Assembly: GCF_004331915.1 (NCBI RefSeq)
Contig: NZ_CP036528.1
Span: 2,648,273-2,712,272 of the forward strand
Source: Ureibacillus thermophilus
GTDB lineage: Bacteria > Bacillota > Bacilli > Bacillales_A > Planococcaceae
Direction of reading: 5' to 3'
DNA: 64,000 bases
Shown here: positions 9,225-17,746 of the stretch, in pieces
How the letters are laid out: every line of letters starts with the position of its first letter
Position numbering within the stretch: the first letter of the stretch is position 1
The notes under the pieces: model-generated
Told to the model about the DNA's origin: nothing
Database searches by the model: none
The model's input: the letters and a program-made list of their open reading frames with translations, nothing else
Program-made: the position numbers and the translations under genes

Positions 9225-9653
9225 ATGAGTAACTTACAAGCTTTCTTTGCACAGAACGTTGAAAAAGTCGATATCGTCGAACGTGTAGTATCGAAACGAT
9301 TTAAAGATGAAAACGGGAATCCGATTCCTTGGAAGTTTGGGGCGATTACCGCTGATGTAGATACAGCTATTCGTCGAGAGTGTACTAGACGAGTGCCCGT
9401 TCCAGGTCGAAAAGGTGTAACAATGCCAGAAATCGACTTCGAACTCTATTCATTAAAAACAACAGTAGCAACAATTAAATTCCCAGACTTAAATAACGCT
9501 GAATTACAAAGCAGTTATGGCGTTATGGGAGCTGAGGCATTATTACAAAAGATGTTACTTCCAGCAGAATTAACTGAAGTAAAGAAAATCGCTCAAGAGG
9601 TCAATGGTTTTGATGTTGACATGAACGACCTAGTGGAAGAAGCAAAAAACTAA
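9225..9653 (+). CDS. Tail assembly chaperone, zero-frame product (XkdN-like)
   Basis: 142-residue tail assembly chaperone (gpG-type). It coats the tape measure protein during tail assembly and is not in the virion. It begins behind GGAGGC and carries the XkdN-style 'VERVVSKRFKDENGNPIPWKFGAITADVD'. The last sense codons, GCA AAA AAC, contain the slippery heptamer A AAA AAC immediately before TAA. This is the standard arrangement for a second, frameshifted product. Confidence 0.88.
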   Translation: MSNLQAFFAQNVEKVDIVERVVSKRFKDENGNPIPWKFGAITADVDTAIRRECTRRVPVPGRKGVTMPEIDFELYSLKTTVATIKFPDLNNAELQSSYGVMGAEALLQKMLLPAELTEVKKIAQEVNGFDVDMNDLVEEAKN

Positions 9654-9862
9654 TTTTAGACGGTGATAGCGATGCGAATATAGCGCACTACGCACTGCAT
9701 AAGCTAAAGCTGTTGCCGTCACAGTATTTAGCTTTGGATAGATATGAGAAAGCCTTCATTATCGCTTCTATTCAAGTGAAAATTGAAGCTGAGAAGGAAG
9801 CTAGAAAAGAAGCTGAACGGAAATCTAAAGGCGGTAAGGGTAAACGTAGAAAAAGAAGGTAG
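9225..9862 (+). CDS. Tail assembly chaperone, -1 frameshift fusion product (gpGT-type)
   Basis: A slip of -1 on A AAA AAC (9644-9650) skips the TAA at 9651 and continues from 9650 through 70 further codons to TAG at 9860, giving a 212-residue fusion. The extension reads LILDGDSDANIAHYALHKLK... and ends in a lysine/arginine-rich tail ('KSKGGKGKRRKRR'). It has no start codon of its own near its beginning, and the 3' end fits tightly before the next gene. Known tail chaperone pairs in lambda-like and contractile phages work this way. The slip itself is inferred, not observed. Confidence 0.88.
9644..9650 (+). promoter_or_regulatory. Programmed -1 ribosomal frameshift site A AAA AAC
   Basis: Heptamer of X XXY YYZ form, in phase with the chaperone reading frame (gcA AAA AAC taa). 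The zero-frame stop follows immediately, which favours pausing. The downstream 60 bases contain several GC-containing repeats (GCGATGCG / CGCACTACGCAC) that might form a stimulatory structure; I could not resolve a definite pseudoknot. Confidence 0.85.
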
Positions 9863-9912
9863 AAATTCAACTCCCTTTTATGTATATTTATGGGTAGGGA
9901 GGGAAATATAAT

Positions 9913-10476
9913 ATGAAGAAAATTTTAAAATTTGGTTGTGGAGGACTTGTTACTTTATTTGTTCTATTAGTTATAATCGGTTTCTTAGTTGGCGATAGCG
10001 AACAAAGTAATACTGATTCAAATAACAAATCTAACAATGTTCAGACAGAACCTGTTGTTGAAGAGACTAAAAATGTAGGTATTGGAGAGGAACTAACTGT
10101 AAATAAAGTAACTTTTAAAGTGAACTCTCTAAATGAAGTTAATGAAATAAGTGCAGCAAATGGATACATGAAATATACACCTGATGCAGAAGGTGCTGTA
10201 TTTTTAAATGTAAATGTAACAGTTCGTAATGATGGCAATGAAATGATTCAAACAGATTCAAGTTTTTTTAAATTAAAAACTTCTACTGGTGCAGAGTATT
10301 CGCCGTCAACTATTATTGTAGCTGATGATAAATATTTCACATTTGAAGGTATTAATCCAGGATTAGCGCTTACAGGTAATGTAGTATTCGAGGTTCCGCC
10401 TGGATTAACTGGGTTGGATTTACAAGTACAAACGGGTTTCTGGGGAACTGAAACAGGAATTATTAATTTAAATTGA
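9913..10476 (+). CDS. Membrane-anchored DUF4352-like protein, probable phage moron
   Basis: 187-residue protein with a short basic N-terminus and one hydrophobic helix (about residues 8-27), then a low-complexity S/N/Q linker and an extracellular beta-sandwich of DUF4352 type ('GIGEELTVNKVTFKVNSL... FLNVNVTVRNDGNE... FEVPPGLTG'). It interrupts the normally contiguous chaperone-tape measure pair, has its own AGGGAGGG ribosome binding site, and is followed by its own terminator. These are marks of a lysogenic-conversion (moron) gene. Surface protection or superinfection exclusion is a guess only. Confidence 0.75.
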   Translation: MKKILKFGCGGLVTLFVLLVIIGFLVGDSEQSNTDSNNKSNNVQTEPVVEETKNVGIGEELTVNKVTFKVNSLNEVNEISAANGYMKYTPDAEGAVFLNVNVTVRNDGNEMIQTDSSFFKLKTSTGAEYSPSTIIVADDKYFTFEGINPGLALTGNVVFEVPPGLTGLDLQVQTGFWGTETGIINLN

Positions 10477-10483
10477 TGTAACG

Positions 10484-10512
10484 AAGCCACTAATTAATAG
10501 GTGGCTTTTTAT
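10484..10512 (+). terminator. Terminator after the DUF4352 moron
   Basis: AAGCCAC-taattaatag-GTGGCTTTTTATT hairpin with a T-run, just past the stop codon of the moron gene and before the tape measure gene. Confidence 0.88.
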
Positions 10513-10538
10513 TATGCCTAAAAAGGCGGTGATAAGAG

Positions 10539-12671
10539 ATGACGACTATTAAAACTAGCATCATGGTCCATGACATGATGTCGCAACAATTCCGGGCAAT
10601 GAACATGGCGATGGCGACTGTTATTGATAGTTTTCAAACATTGCAAGATTTATCCGGAAAAGCTGTTGATGTGTCTGCATTAGAAGCAGCGCAAAGAGAA
10701 TTGCAACAGGTTGAAGCTAATTTTAATCAGATTGAAAATGAAATTAGGCAAGCTGAAAACGCACAAAATGAATTTAATAAAAGCGTACAGAATAGTGATA
10801 ACTATGCAAAAAAACTATTAGGTACTATAGGAAGTATCGTCGGAACTTATTTGACTTTAAATGCAATCGGAGATGCAATAAGCATATCTGATGAAATTGC
10901 AAATAGTAAAGCTCGTCTAGAATTAATGAATGACGGGTTACAAACAACAGCCGAACTGCAAAATATGATTTACCATAGCGCGCAACGTTCATATTCTTCT
11001 TATTCAGATATGGTTGATATCGTAGGTAAACTTGGAAATAATGCACGCGACGCTTTCGAAAGTACTGCAGAAGTAGTCGCTTTTGCAGAATTGCTACAAA
11101 AACAATTTAGTATTGCTGGTACCGAAGCGACAGAGGCTGCAAATGCTAGTTTACAATTAACTCAAGCGCTAGGTTCAGGTGTTCTGCGTGGTGACGAGTT
11201 AAACTCAATCTTCGAGCAAGCGCCTACCATCATTCAAACGATTGCTGATTATCTTGATGTGCCGATTGGTAAAATACGCGAGATGGCAGCAGACGGTGAA
11301 ATCACTGCAGAAATCGTAAAATCGGCAATGTTCGCAGCAGCTGATGATATTAATAAAAAATTTGAAAGTATGCCTTTAACGTTCGGACAAATTTGGACAA
11401 GTTTCAAGAATGAAGCGTTATGGGCGTTTCAAGATGTTTTAGCATACATGAATGAAATAGCAAACAGTGAAAAATTTCAAGAATTCGTTAATCGTGCTAG
11501 TCAATCATTATACGTGATAGCGCAATTGACTTTAACATTTTTACATGGCTTAGCATCTCTTGGTGCGTTTGTATACGACAATTGGGCCATAATAGAACCT
11601 GTTTTAACTATAGTAGGTTCAGCTTTATTAGCGTTAGCTGCATATTTTACTATTGCAAAAATTGCTGCAATGGAATTTACATTTGCTCAATGGAATTTAA
11701 ACGCGGCTATGGCAGCCAACCCGATTGGAGTTATTATAGGGGCTTTAATCTTACTAATAGGTTTATATTTTGCGGCGATAGAAGTAGTGAATCATTTTAC
11801 GGGCGCGAATATTAGCGCTGTCGGATTAATAACTGGGGCATTCGCGTTCATGTATTCTGTTTTCTACAACGTGATTGCTTATATGTTGAATTTGGTCGTT
11901 TCATTCGCTGAGTTTTGGATTAATATATGGCGTAATCCGGTTTACACAATAAAACGTTTCTTTGCGAATTTAGCAAACAGCGCAATCGACATGGCAACAT
12001 CGATGATCGGCTCGTTCGATAGTGTTGCTACAAATCTTGCGAATATGTTAATTGCTGCTGCTAATAAAGCAATTGAAGGGATTAACTGGATTATAGGAGC
12101 ACTAAATCAAATACCGGGGTTAGACATTGGTAAAGTCGGTAAATTTAGTGCGAGAACATCAATCAAAGCGGATTATAGCGGTTTAAAAAAGCGTATCAAC
12201 GATTGGGTCGGAGATATGCCAGAAACGTATATCGAGCTTCCGAGACTTGAGTATATGTCTCCGCTTGATAATGCAGTGAATGCATATAACTGGGGAGCGA
12301 ATCTATTTAGTGGTTTTGATTTAGATATCCAAAATCAAGAGAGTTTTAACATGGAAAAATATATGAAAGACATCTTAAACTCGGTAAACGGCTTAGGCGA
12401 TGCAATCGATGCAGGTAACGGATCCGCAAAAGATACAGCTGGCAATACAGGAAAATTGGCTGACAGCGTGGATTTATTAGAAGAAGATATGAAATACTTG
12501 AGAGATGCAGCAAACGCCGAAGCAATCAATCGCTATACAACAGGTAATATCACAATTGATATGAGCGGAATGCAGAACAACATCAATAGTGAGCTGGATT
12601 TAGATGGAATCGTAGATAAATTAGTAGCAAAAACAGAAGAAGCGCTTGATGCATTGCCGGAGGGGGTGTAA
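10539..12671 (+). CDS. Tail tape measure protein (XkdO-like)
   Basis: 710-residue protein that sets tail length and leads DNA into the cell. Residues about 35-95 are coiled coil. Residues about 115-290 carry the conserved tape-measure N-terminal domain ('SYSDMVDIVGKLGNNARDAF... GVLRGDELNSIFEQAPTIIQTIADYLDVPIGKIREMAADGEITAEIV'). Hydrophobic helices near residues 355-375, 395-415 and 425-455 suit membrane passage. By the usual 0.15 nm per residue rule the tail would be about 105 nm. It starts at ATG behind a weak GGCGGTGAT site. Confidence 0.92.
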   Translation: MTTIKTSIMVHDMMSQQFRAMNMAMATVIDSFQTLQDLSGKAVDVSALEAAQRELQQVEANFNQIENEIRQAENAQNEFNKSVQNSDNYAKKLLGTIGSIVGTYLTLNAIGDAISISDEIANSKARLELMNDGLQTTAELQNMIYHSAQRSYSSYSDMVDIVGKLGNNARDAFESTAEVVAFAELLQKQFSIAGTEATEAANASLQLTQALGSGVLRGDELNSIFEQAPTIIQTIADYLDVPIGKIREMAADGEITAEIVKSAMFAAADDINKKFESMPLTFGQIWTSFKNEALWAFQDVLAYMNEIANSEKFQEFVNRASQSLYVIAQLTLTFLHGLASLGAFVYDNWAIIEPVLTIVGSALLALAAYFTIAKIAAMEFTFAQWNLNAAMAANPIGVIIGALILLIGLYFAAIEVVNHFTGANISAVGLITGAFAFMYSVFYNVIAYMLNLVVSFAEFWINIWRNPVYTIKRFFANLANSAIDMATSMIGSFDSVATNLANMLIAAANKAIEGINWIIGALNQIPGLDIGKVGKFSARTSIKADYSGLKKRINDWVGDMPETYIELPRLEYMSPLDNAVNAYNWGANLFSGFDLDIQNQESFNMEKYMKDILNSVNGLGDAIDAGNGSAKDTAGNTGKLADSVDLLEEDMKYLRDAANAEAINRYTTGNITIDMSGMQNNINSELDLDGIVDKLVAKTEEALDALPEGV

Positions 12672-12677
12672 TAGGGA

Positions 12678-13337
12678 ATGTATAACTTCTTCTTAGACGG
12701 GGTACAATTCCCCGTTGCACCGAAAGAACTCACTTTAAAAATCAACAACAAAAATGAAACTTTGACATTAATTGATGACGGCGAAGTCAATTTATTGAAA
12801 AAAGCGGGTCTTACCGAAATAGAATTCGAGATATTACTTCCGAACGTAAAATATCCATTCGCTGTTTATCCGAACGGGTATCAACCTGCATCGTACTACT
12901 TAAACAAACTTGAACAGTTAAAAATTAATCAGAAACCATTCGTTTTTATCGTCAACAGAATGAAACCAAACGGAACATTTCTTTTTGATACAAATATGCT
13001 TGTATCTTTAGAAGATTACGAGATTCAAGAAGATGCAGAAAACGGTTTTGATGTCATTGTACCAATTCGATTAAAACAGTACCGACCTTGGGGAACGAAA
13101 GTTTTAAAAGCGCAAAGTGCACCGCAAACGCAAGTTAAGTCTGTAAAAATTGAAAAACAGCGTGATACAAGCACGAAAACAATTCCTAAAACTTATACAG
13201 TAAAATCGGGAGATACACTATGGGCTATCGCCAAAAAAGAATTGGGTGACGGCTCAAAATACACGGAACTAGCAAAATTGAACAATATTAAAAACCCGAA
13301 TCTCATCTATCCGGGGCAGGTGTTAAAACTTGGCTAA
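12678..13337 (+). CDS. Baseplate hub protein with LysM domain (XkdP-like)
   Basis: 219 residues. An N-terminal baseplate-associated domain ('[37 protein letters not shown]') is followed by a C-terminal LysM peptidoglycan-binding module at about residues 172-218 ('[20 protein letters not shown]'...'[14 protein letters not shown]'). It resembles XkdP of PBSX. It overlaps the next gene, whose TTG start lies inside its last codons. Confidence 0.92.
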   Translation: MYNFFLDGVQFPVAPKELTLKINNKNETLTLIDDGEVNLLKKAGLTEIEFEILLPNVKYPFAVYPNGYQPASYYLNKLEQLKINQKPFVFIVNRMKPNGTFLFDTNMLVSLEDYEIQEDAENGFDVIVPIRLKQYRPWGTKVLKAQSAPQTQVKSVKIEKQRDTSTKTIPKTYTVKSGDTLWAIAKKELGDGSKYTELAKLNNIKNPNLIYPGQVLKLG

Positions 13338-14292
13338 TGTTGAATTAATCATACAGAACGGAAACAAAATTCAACAATGCGTTGTCGAGGAAGGTGTCAC
13401 TTGGGAGACACAGCGGCGCAAAGCAGCGGGGAAATTGACATTTACAGTCTTGAAAGATGAGGCGTTAGGATTTCAAGAAGGCAATCCAGTCATTTTTAAA
13501 TATAACGGAAACAAAATATTTTACGGTTTTGTGTTTACAAAAGAGCGTCAAAACAACGACAAAATTAAAGTGACTGCTTACGATCAATTACGTTATTTAA
13601 AAAATAAAGATACTTATGTATTTACGAATAAATCGGCTGTGCAAATCTTAAAAACGATTGCAGCCGATTTTAATTTGAATTTCGTTAGTGCAGATGACAC
13701 GAAGTATTACATCCCAACGTTGACGGCCGATAACAAAGAACTGTTTGAAATTATTCAAATGGCGTTGGATGAGACGACAGCCAACACGGGCGAAGTGTTT
13801 GTGTTATACGATGAGTTCGGGAAATTAATATTAAATAATATGAAAGACATGCGTTTGAACATTTTAATCGACGAAGAAACGGGCGAAAGCTTTAATTATA
13901 CAACGAGCATTGACAATGAAACTTATAACAAAATAAAACTCGTTTATGAAGACAAAAAGAACGGAAAACGAGAGATTTATATTGCTCAAGACACCAATAA
14001 CATCAATAAATGGGGAGTATTACAGTATTTTGAGACCATTCAAGAAAGTGCGAATGGAAAACTAAAAGCTGACACATTGCTCAAACAATTTAATCGTAAA
14101 TCTCGTAAACTCTCAGTAAATAAAGTGTTTGGGGATGTACGTGTACGTGGTGGCTCCGTTTTACCAGTCGCGTTATATCTTGGTGATATAACCGTAGCAA
14201 ATTACATGGTGGTTGAAAGTGTTAAGCACACATTTAATGAATCTTCGCACACGATGGACTTGCAATTGATTGGCGGTGAGTTTATTGCGTAA
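13330..14292 (+). CDS. Baseplate hub / late control protein D-like (XkdQ)
   Basis: 320-residue hub protein in the position and style of XkdQ. It has an N-terminal beta domain with '[37 protein letters not shown]' and a C-terminal hub domain ('[43 protein letters not shown]'). The start is TTG at 13330, overlapping the XkdP stop, so translational coupling is likely. No better ATG exists in the first 100 codons. Confidence 0.85.
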   Translation: MANVELIIQNGNKIQQCVVEEGVTWETQRRKAAGKLTFTVLKDEALGFQEGNPVIFKYNGNKIFYGFVFTKERQNNDKIKVTAYDQLRYLKNKDTYVFTNKSAVQILKTIAADFNLNFVSADDTKYYIPTLTADNKELFEIIQMALDETTANTGEVFVLYDEFGKLILNNMKDMRLNILIDEETGESFNYTTSIDNETYNKIKLVYEDKKNGKREIYIAQDTNNINKWGVLQYFETIQESANGKLKADTLLKQFNRKSRKLSVNKVFGDVRVRGGSVLPVALYLGDITVANYMVVESVKHTFNESSHTMDLQLIGGEFIA

Positions 14293-14665
14293 TGTTAACG
14301 ACTTAGTAAAGTTGATTAAAAAGGCAGCGGTCGAAGCAGTAAACGCATCAGATCCGACAGCAATTAGATATGGAGAAGTTATCAACGAAAATCCATTACA
14401 AATTCGAATCGACCAGAAGTTAATTCTTGGAGAAGCGCAATTAAAACTCACTCGAAATGTCACGGATTTTGAAGTTGACATGACGATGAATCACGAAACA
14501 GAGAGTGCAAGCGGTGGAAGCGGATATTCGGAATTCGCTCCGCACAAACATGAATATAAAGGTCGAAAAAAATTTCTAGTGCATAACAGTTTAAAAAATG
14601 GCGAAAAAGTGCTGCTCATACGTATGCAAGGTGGTCAGCAATATATCGTGGTAGATAGGGTGTGA
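14285..14665 (+). CDS. Baseplate protein, DUF2577 (XkdR-like)
   Basis: 126 residues from the TTG at 14285 (begins [15 protein letters not shown]), which sits 5 bases after GGTGAG and overlaps the previous stop; a TTG at 14270 would add five residues. The sequence follows DUF2577 closely, including 'YGEVINENPLQIRIDQKLILGEAQLKLTRNVTDFE', a 'HEYKGRKKFLVHNSLKNGEKVLLIRMQGGQQYIVVDRV' C-terminus and an OB-like beta pattern. It is part of the hub-to-wedge series. Confidence 0.85.
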   Translation: MRNVNDLVKLIKKAAVEAVNASDPTAIRYGEVINENPLQIRIDQKLILGEAQLKLTRNVTDFEVDMTMNHETESASGGSGYSEFAPHKHEYKGRKKFLVHNSLKNGEKVLLIRMQGGQQYIVVDRV

Positions 14666-14669
14666 TAAC

Positions 14670-15074
14670 GTGTTACCACAAACTAACAACGATTTATTAA
14701 ATGATTTCGAAGAAGTACAACAACCGTCAAAAACTTATCGAATCGACTTAGAAAAAAATCGTATTGTTGGCTATGTCGACGGCAAGGAAGCGATTAAGCA
14801 ATTCATCTATAAAACTCTTTCTACCGAAAGATACGAGCATATCATTTATTCTTGGAACTACGGGGCAGAACTCGCTAAATTATTCGGACAACCAATTCCA
14901 TATGTTTACAGCGAGATAAAAAGATTAATTACAGAAGCATTGACACAAGACGACAGAATTACAAGTGTCAACGCTTTTTCTTTTGGCCATAAGAAGAATA
15001 AAGTGTTTGTCTCGTTTGTTGCCCATACAATTTACGGCGAAGTTGACGCTTCTTGGGAGGTGAAAATTGCGTAA
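14670..15074 (+). CDS. Baseplate wedge protein, DUF2634 (XkdS, gp25-like)
   Basis: 134 residues from GTG at 14670. It matches DUF2634: 'KTYRIDLEKNRIVGYVDGKEAIKQFIYKTLSTERYEHIIYSWNYGAELAKLFGQP'. This family is the Gram-positive counterpart of T4 gp25, which starts sheath assembly at the baseplate. It overlaps the baseplate J-like gene by a single base (TAATG). Confidence 0.88.
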   Translation: MLPQTNNDLLNDFEEVQQPSKTYRIDLEKNRIVGYVDGKEAIKQFIYKTLSTERYEHIIYSWNYGAELAKLFGQPIPYVYSEIKRLITEALTQDDRITSVNAFSFGHKKNKVFVSFVAHTIYGEVDASWEVKIA

Positions 15075-16129
15075 TGTTTGAGAACATAACCCCGGAACGT
15101 TTGTTAGAAGAAGCACTTAGTCAAGTGCCGAATGATATTGACAAGCGAGAAGGTTCGATTATTTATGATGCGTTGGCTCCGCACACAATTCAGTTGTACC
15201 AACTCTATCTCTCGATGGAATCATTAATTAACGAAATGTTTGGCGATACAGCTTCGAGGGAATTTTTAATACGGTTATGTTTGGATCGTGGTATAACACC
15301 AAAACCTGCCACGCATGCAATACTAAAAGGAGAATTTAACATCGATATTCCGATTGGTTCAAGGTTTTCGCTTGATGAATTGAATTATGTTGCTAGCAAA
15401 CGAATATCACAAGGTATATATGAAATACAATGCGAAACAGCTGGATCCATTGGGAACACTCGGTTTGGCACGCTTATTCCAATTGAATATATTGATGGAC
15501 TTCAAAAAGCAGAACTAACCGAATTGCTTGTACCAGGAGAAGATGAAGAAAGTACGGAATCTTTAAGAAAAAGGTATCTCGAAAGTTTTGATTCCAAAGC
15601 ATATGGCGGAAATCGAAAGGATTATAAGGATAAAGTACACGAGTTACAGGGTGTAGGTGGTGTTAAAGCGGTACGTTTCAGGGATGGAATGCACAATGTA
15701 TTGTTAGTAGTCATGGATTCACAGTATCGAACACCTTCACAATCATTACTAAATGATTTGCAAACTGTCATTGACCCAGAAGGTAACAAAGGTGAAGGGT
15801 TAGGAATAGCACCGATAGGCCACGTAGTAAAAATTGAAGGTGTCATTGAAGTACCTGTTAATATTACACTCAACATTACTTACGAAGAAAGCTATGCATG
15901 GGAGGATATTGAGCTTGAAGTTCATCAAGCGATTGACGATTACTTCCTTGAACTCAAAAAAACTTGGGAAGATTCAGAGCAGCTTGTCGTTCGCATCATA
16001 CAAATTGAAACTAGAATTTTAGAAATTAATGGTGTCGTCGATGTGCAAAATACATTATTGAATGGAGCGCCTGAAAATTTAATTTTAGGCATATTCGAAA
16101 TACCTGTAAGAGGTGAGGTAAGTGGATAA
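15074..16129 (+). CDS. Baseplate J-like protein (XkdT)
   Basis: 351-residue wedge protein (T4 gp6/P2 J family). I chose the ATG at 15074, fused to the previous stop, because the upstream TTG at 15053 would only add seven atypical residues. Landmarks are 'EGSIIYDALAPHTIQLYQLYLSMESLINEMFGDTASREFLIRLCLDRGI', 'GEDEESTESLRKRYLESFDSKAYGGNRKDYKDKV' and a C-terminal 'ILEINGVVDVQNTLLNG', all typical of Baseplate_J. Confidence 0.92.
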   Translation: MFENITPERLLEEALSQVPNDIDKREGSIIYDALAPHTIQLYQLYLSMESLINEMFGDTASREFLIRLCLDRGITPKPATHAILKGEFNIDIPIGSRFSLDELNYVASKRISQGIYEIQCETAGSIGNTRFGTLIPIEYIDGLQKAELTELLVPGEDEESTESLRKRYLESFDSKAYGGNRKDYKDKVHELQGVGGVKAVRFRDGMHNVLLVVMDSQYRTPSQSLLNDLQTVIDPEGNKGEGLGIAPIGHVVKIEGVIEVPVNITLNITYEESYAWEDIELEVHQAIDDYFLELKKTWEDSEQLVVRIIQIETRILEINGVVDVQNTLLNGAPENLILGIFEIPVRGEVSG

Positions 16130-16778
16130 TTTCTTATCACATGAAATAGATGTATCTACTTTACAACCTCCTACTGTTAAAGATTTAAAAGATTTCGAGG
16201 AAATTGCTAATGTCGAGAACAAAAACTTCAATAAGGTCCGGATGCAAATTATTGACATATTCAATAACAGGTTCGTGCATCTAGCGAATGAACAAGGTAT
16301 CGCTCGATGGGAGAAGATGCTCAAGATTCAACGCAGACGTACTGACACCTTAGAAGAACGAAGGCAGCGGGTTTTAGCAAAGATTAATAATAAACTCCCT
16401 TATACCATGAGGACTTTAAAGCAACTTTTAAACTCCCTATGTGGGGAAAACAATTATGGCCTTTTTCTCGATCCAGAAGAGTTTGAACTACATTTAGAAC
16501 TTTATTCAAAAATTAATGATGTACTTAATTTGAAAAACACTCTTGAAGCTATGATACCTTTGAACATCTGGCTTCATTTTGTTTACGCAATTAAAGTACC
16601 TCCTATTAAAATTGCAGCTCGAAAACACATCTACCCAGTTGATTATCCAATAACCAACGTCGCAATCAGCAATAATGACGACGTTGGTTTTGTTGGTTCA
16701 AGTAATGTTGAAATACCGGTTAGCGAAAAGAAATATCGAGTGGTCTATCCGATTACAGGCATGGCATTTTCCTATTAA
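16122..16778 (+). CDS. Baseplate protein, DUF2313 (XkdU, gpI-like)
   Basis: 218 residues from GTG at 16122, overlapping the baseplate J gene by 8 bases. 'FNNRFVHLANEQGIARWEKMLKIQRRRTDTLEERRQRVLAKINNKLPYTMRTLKQLL' is the DUF2313/P2 gpI-type signature of a protein linking wedge and tail fibre. The C-terminal 60 residues ('KIAARKHIYPVDYPITNVAISNNDDVG') are more variable, as expected near the fibre attachment. Confidence 0.88.
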   Translation: MDNFLSHEIDVSTLQPPTVKDLKDFEEIANVENKNFNKVRMQIIDIFNNRFVHLANEQGIARWEKMLKIQRRRTDTLEERRQRVLAKINNKLPYTMRTLKQLLNSLCGENNYGLFLDPEEFELHLELYSKINDVLNLKNTLEAMIPLNIWLHFVYAIKVPPIKIAARKHIYPVDYPITNVAISNNDDVGFVGSSNVEIPVSEKKYRVVYPITGMAFSY

Positions 16779-16790
16779 AGGAGGGGTTTT

Positions 16791-17096
16791 ATGCAAATAC
16801 ATGAACGATTGATGAATGTTTTTTATCAAGCGTTATTAGAAACCATTCGAAAAGCGCGCTTTACAATCGATGGTGTCGAAAGAGACTTTGATATTTTTCG
16901 TACGGAACGAATGGGGAATATCTTACGAGTGATGTTTTATTTAGATGATTATAGTGGTCCAGTAACACATGCTACACTTTTGGATAAGGACGACGTGATT
17001 TTAATTAGCGGTACAACTAATTTCCATAAAGAAAACGATGGATTTATGTATGTGTTCGACATACCAATTATCCCTGAAGGTGGTGTGGCTCCATGA
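16791..17096 (+). CDS. Small baseplate/fibre-region protein, unknown function
   Basis: 101 residues behind AAAGGAGGGG. It begins MQIHERLMNVFYQALLETIRKARF and ends in a short beta-rich part. I do not recognise a characterised family; position between XkdU and the fibre genes suggests a fibre adaptor. The stop overlaps the next start (CCATGATT). Confidence 0.7.
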   Translation: MQIHERLMNVFYQALLETIRKARFTIDGVERDFDIFRTERMGNILRVMFYLDDYSGPVTHATLLDKDDVILISGTTNFHKENDGFMYVFDIPIIPEGGVAP

Positions 17097-17746
17097 TTAA
17101 AAAAATCGAACCTTATGAGCTAATAAATTTCGTTGATCACATTTTACAAATTGATGAAAATGGAAATTTTATTCCAGTCATTGATGAAAAAACCGGTAAG
17201 CAAAAGGTTAATCCAATTACAGGTGCACCGGTGTGGAAAGCCCTGCAAGAAGGAACGCGCCATAATGCAAAAGTGATGGGGCATTTAGACAAGAATATTC
17301 AACTCAACCGTGAATACTTAATCGCTTTCCAACGCCAATTAAAAAGCATCATCGCCCAACTCGAACTCAACGGGCGTGTCCCGAGCGCAAACGGGAATTT
17401 TTTAGATGCGTTTGATGGCTCGCCGTCCCGGATAAAGTTGTTAAATGAAGCCACGCACGTCAAAGCGGATATTTCAGCGGGCACAAACGTTGCGGTCAGT
17501 GTTATCGATGCCAGCCAGTTCAACGCATTTACTTATGCCACGATTTTCGACGGCACCAACTACGAAGACGTCTACATCACAGCCGTGGACACAAGCGCCA
17601 ACACGATCACTGTGCAAACGATGGCGCATGATTATGTCAAAGGCGCTATCATCGCTCGGAGTACGGCGGTTGTCGACACAGAAACTCAAGAAATGCTTGT
17701 CGGCCCACATACGGTCTATGAAGTTGAGTTAGTGGAGGTGGTGTAG
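17093..17746 (+). CDS. Tail fibre-associated protein, mosaic base composition
   Basis: 217 residues. The N-terminal half is helical ('NAKVMGHLDKNIQLNREYLIAFQRQLKSIIAQLELNGRVPS'); the C-terminal half is beta-rich and small-residue-rich like a fibre domain ('HVKADISAGTNVAVSVIDASQFNAFTYATIFDGTNY'). From about 17340 the DNA becomes clearly richer in G and C than the flanking genes, and returns to AT-rich DNA at about 17750. This suggests a recombined segment, which is common in host-range regions. No enzymatic motif seen. Confidence 0.7.
   Translation: MIKKIEPYELINFVDHILQIDENGNFIPVIDEKTGKQKVNPITGAPVWKALQEGTRHNAKVMGHLDKNIQLNREYLIAFQRQLKSIIAQLELNGRVPSANGNFLDAFDGSPSRIKLLNEATHVKADISAGTNVAVSVIDASQFNAFTYATIFDGTNYEDVYITAVDTSANTITVQTMAHDYVKGAIIARSTAVVDTETQEMLVGPHTVYEVELVEVV

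Noticed and set aside
14173-14481. 102-codon minus-strand ORF in the baseplate genes
   Set aside because: Overlaps two clear baseplate genes in the opposite direction and has no family features.
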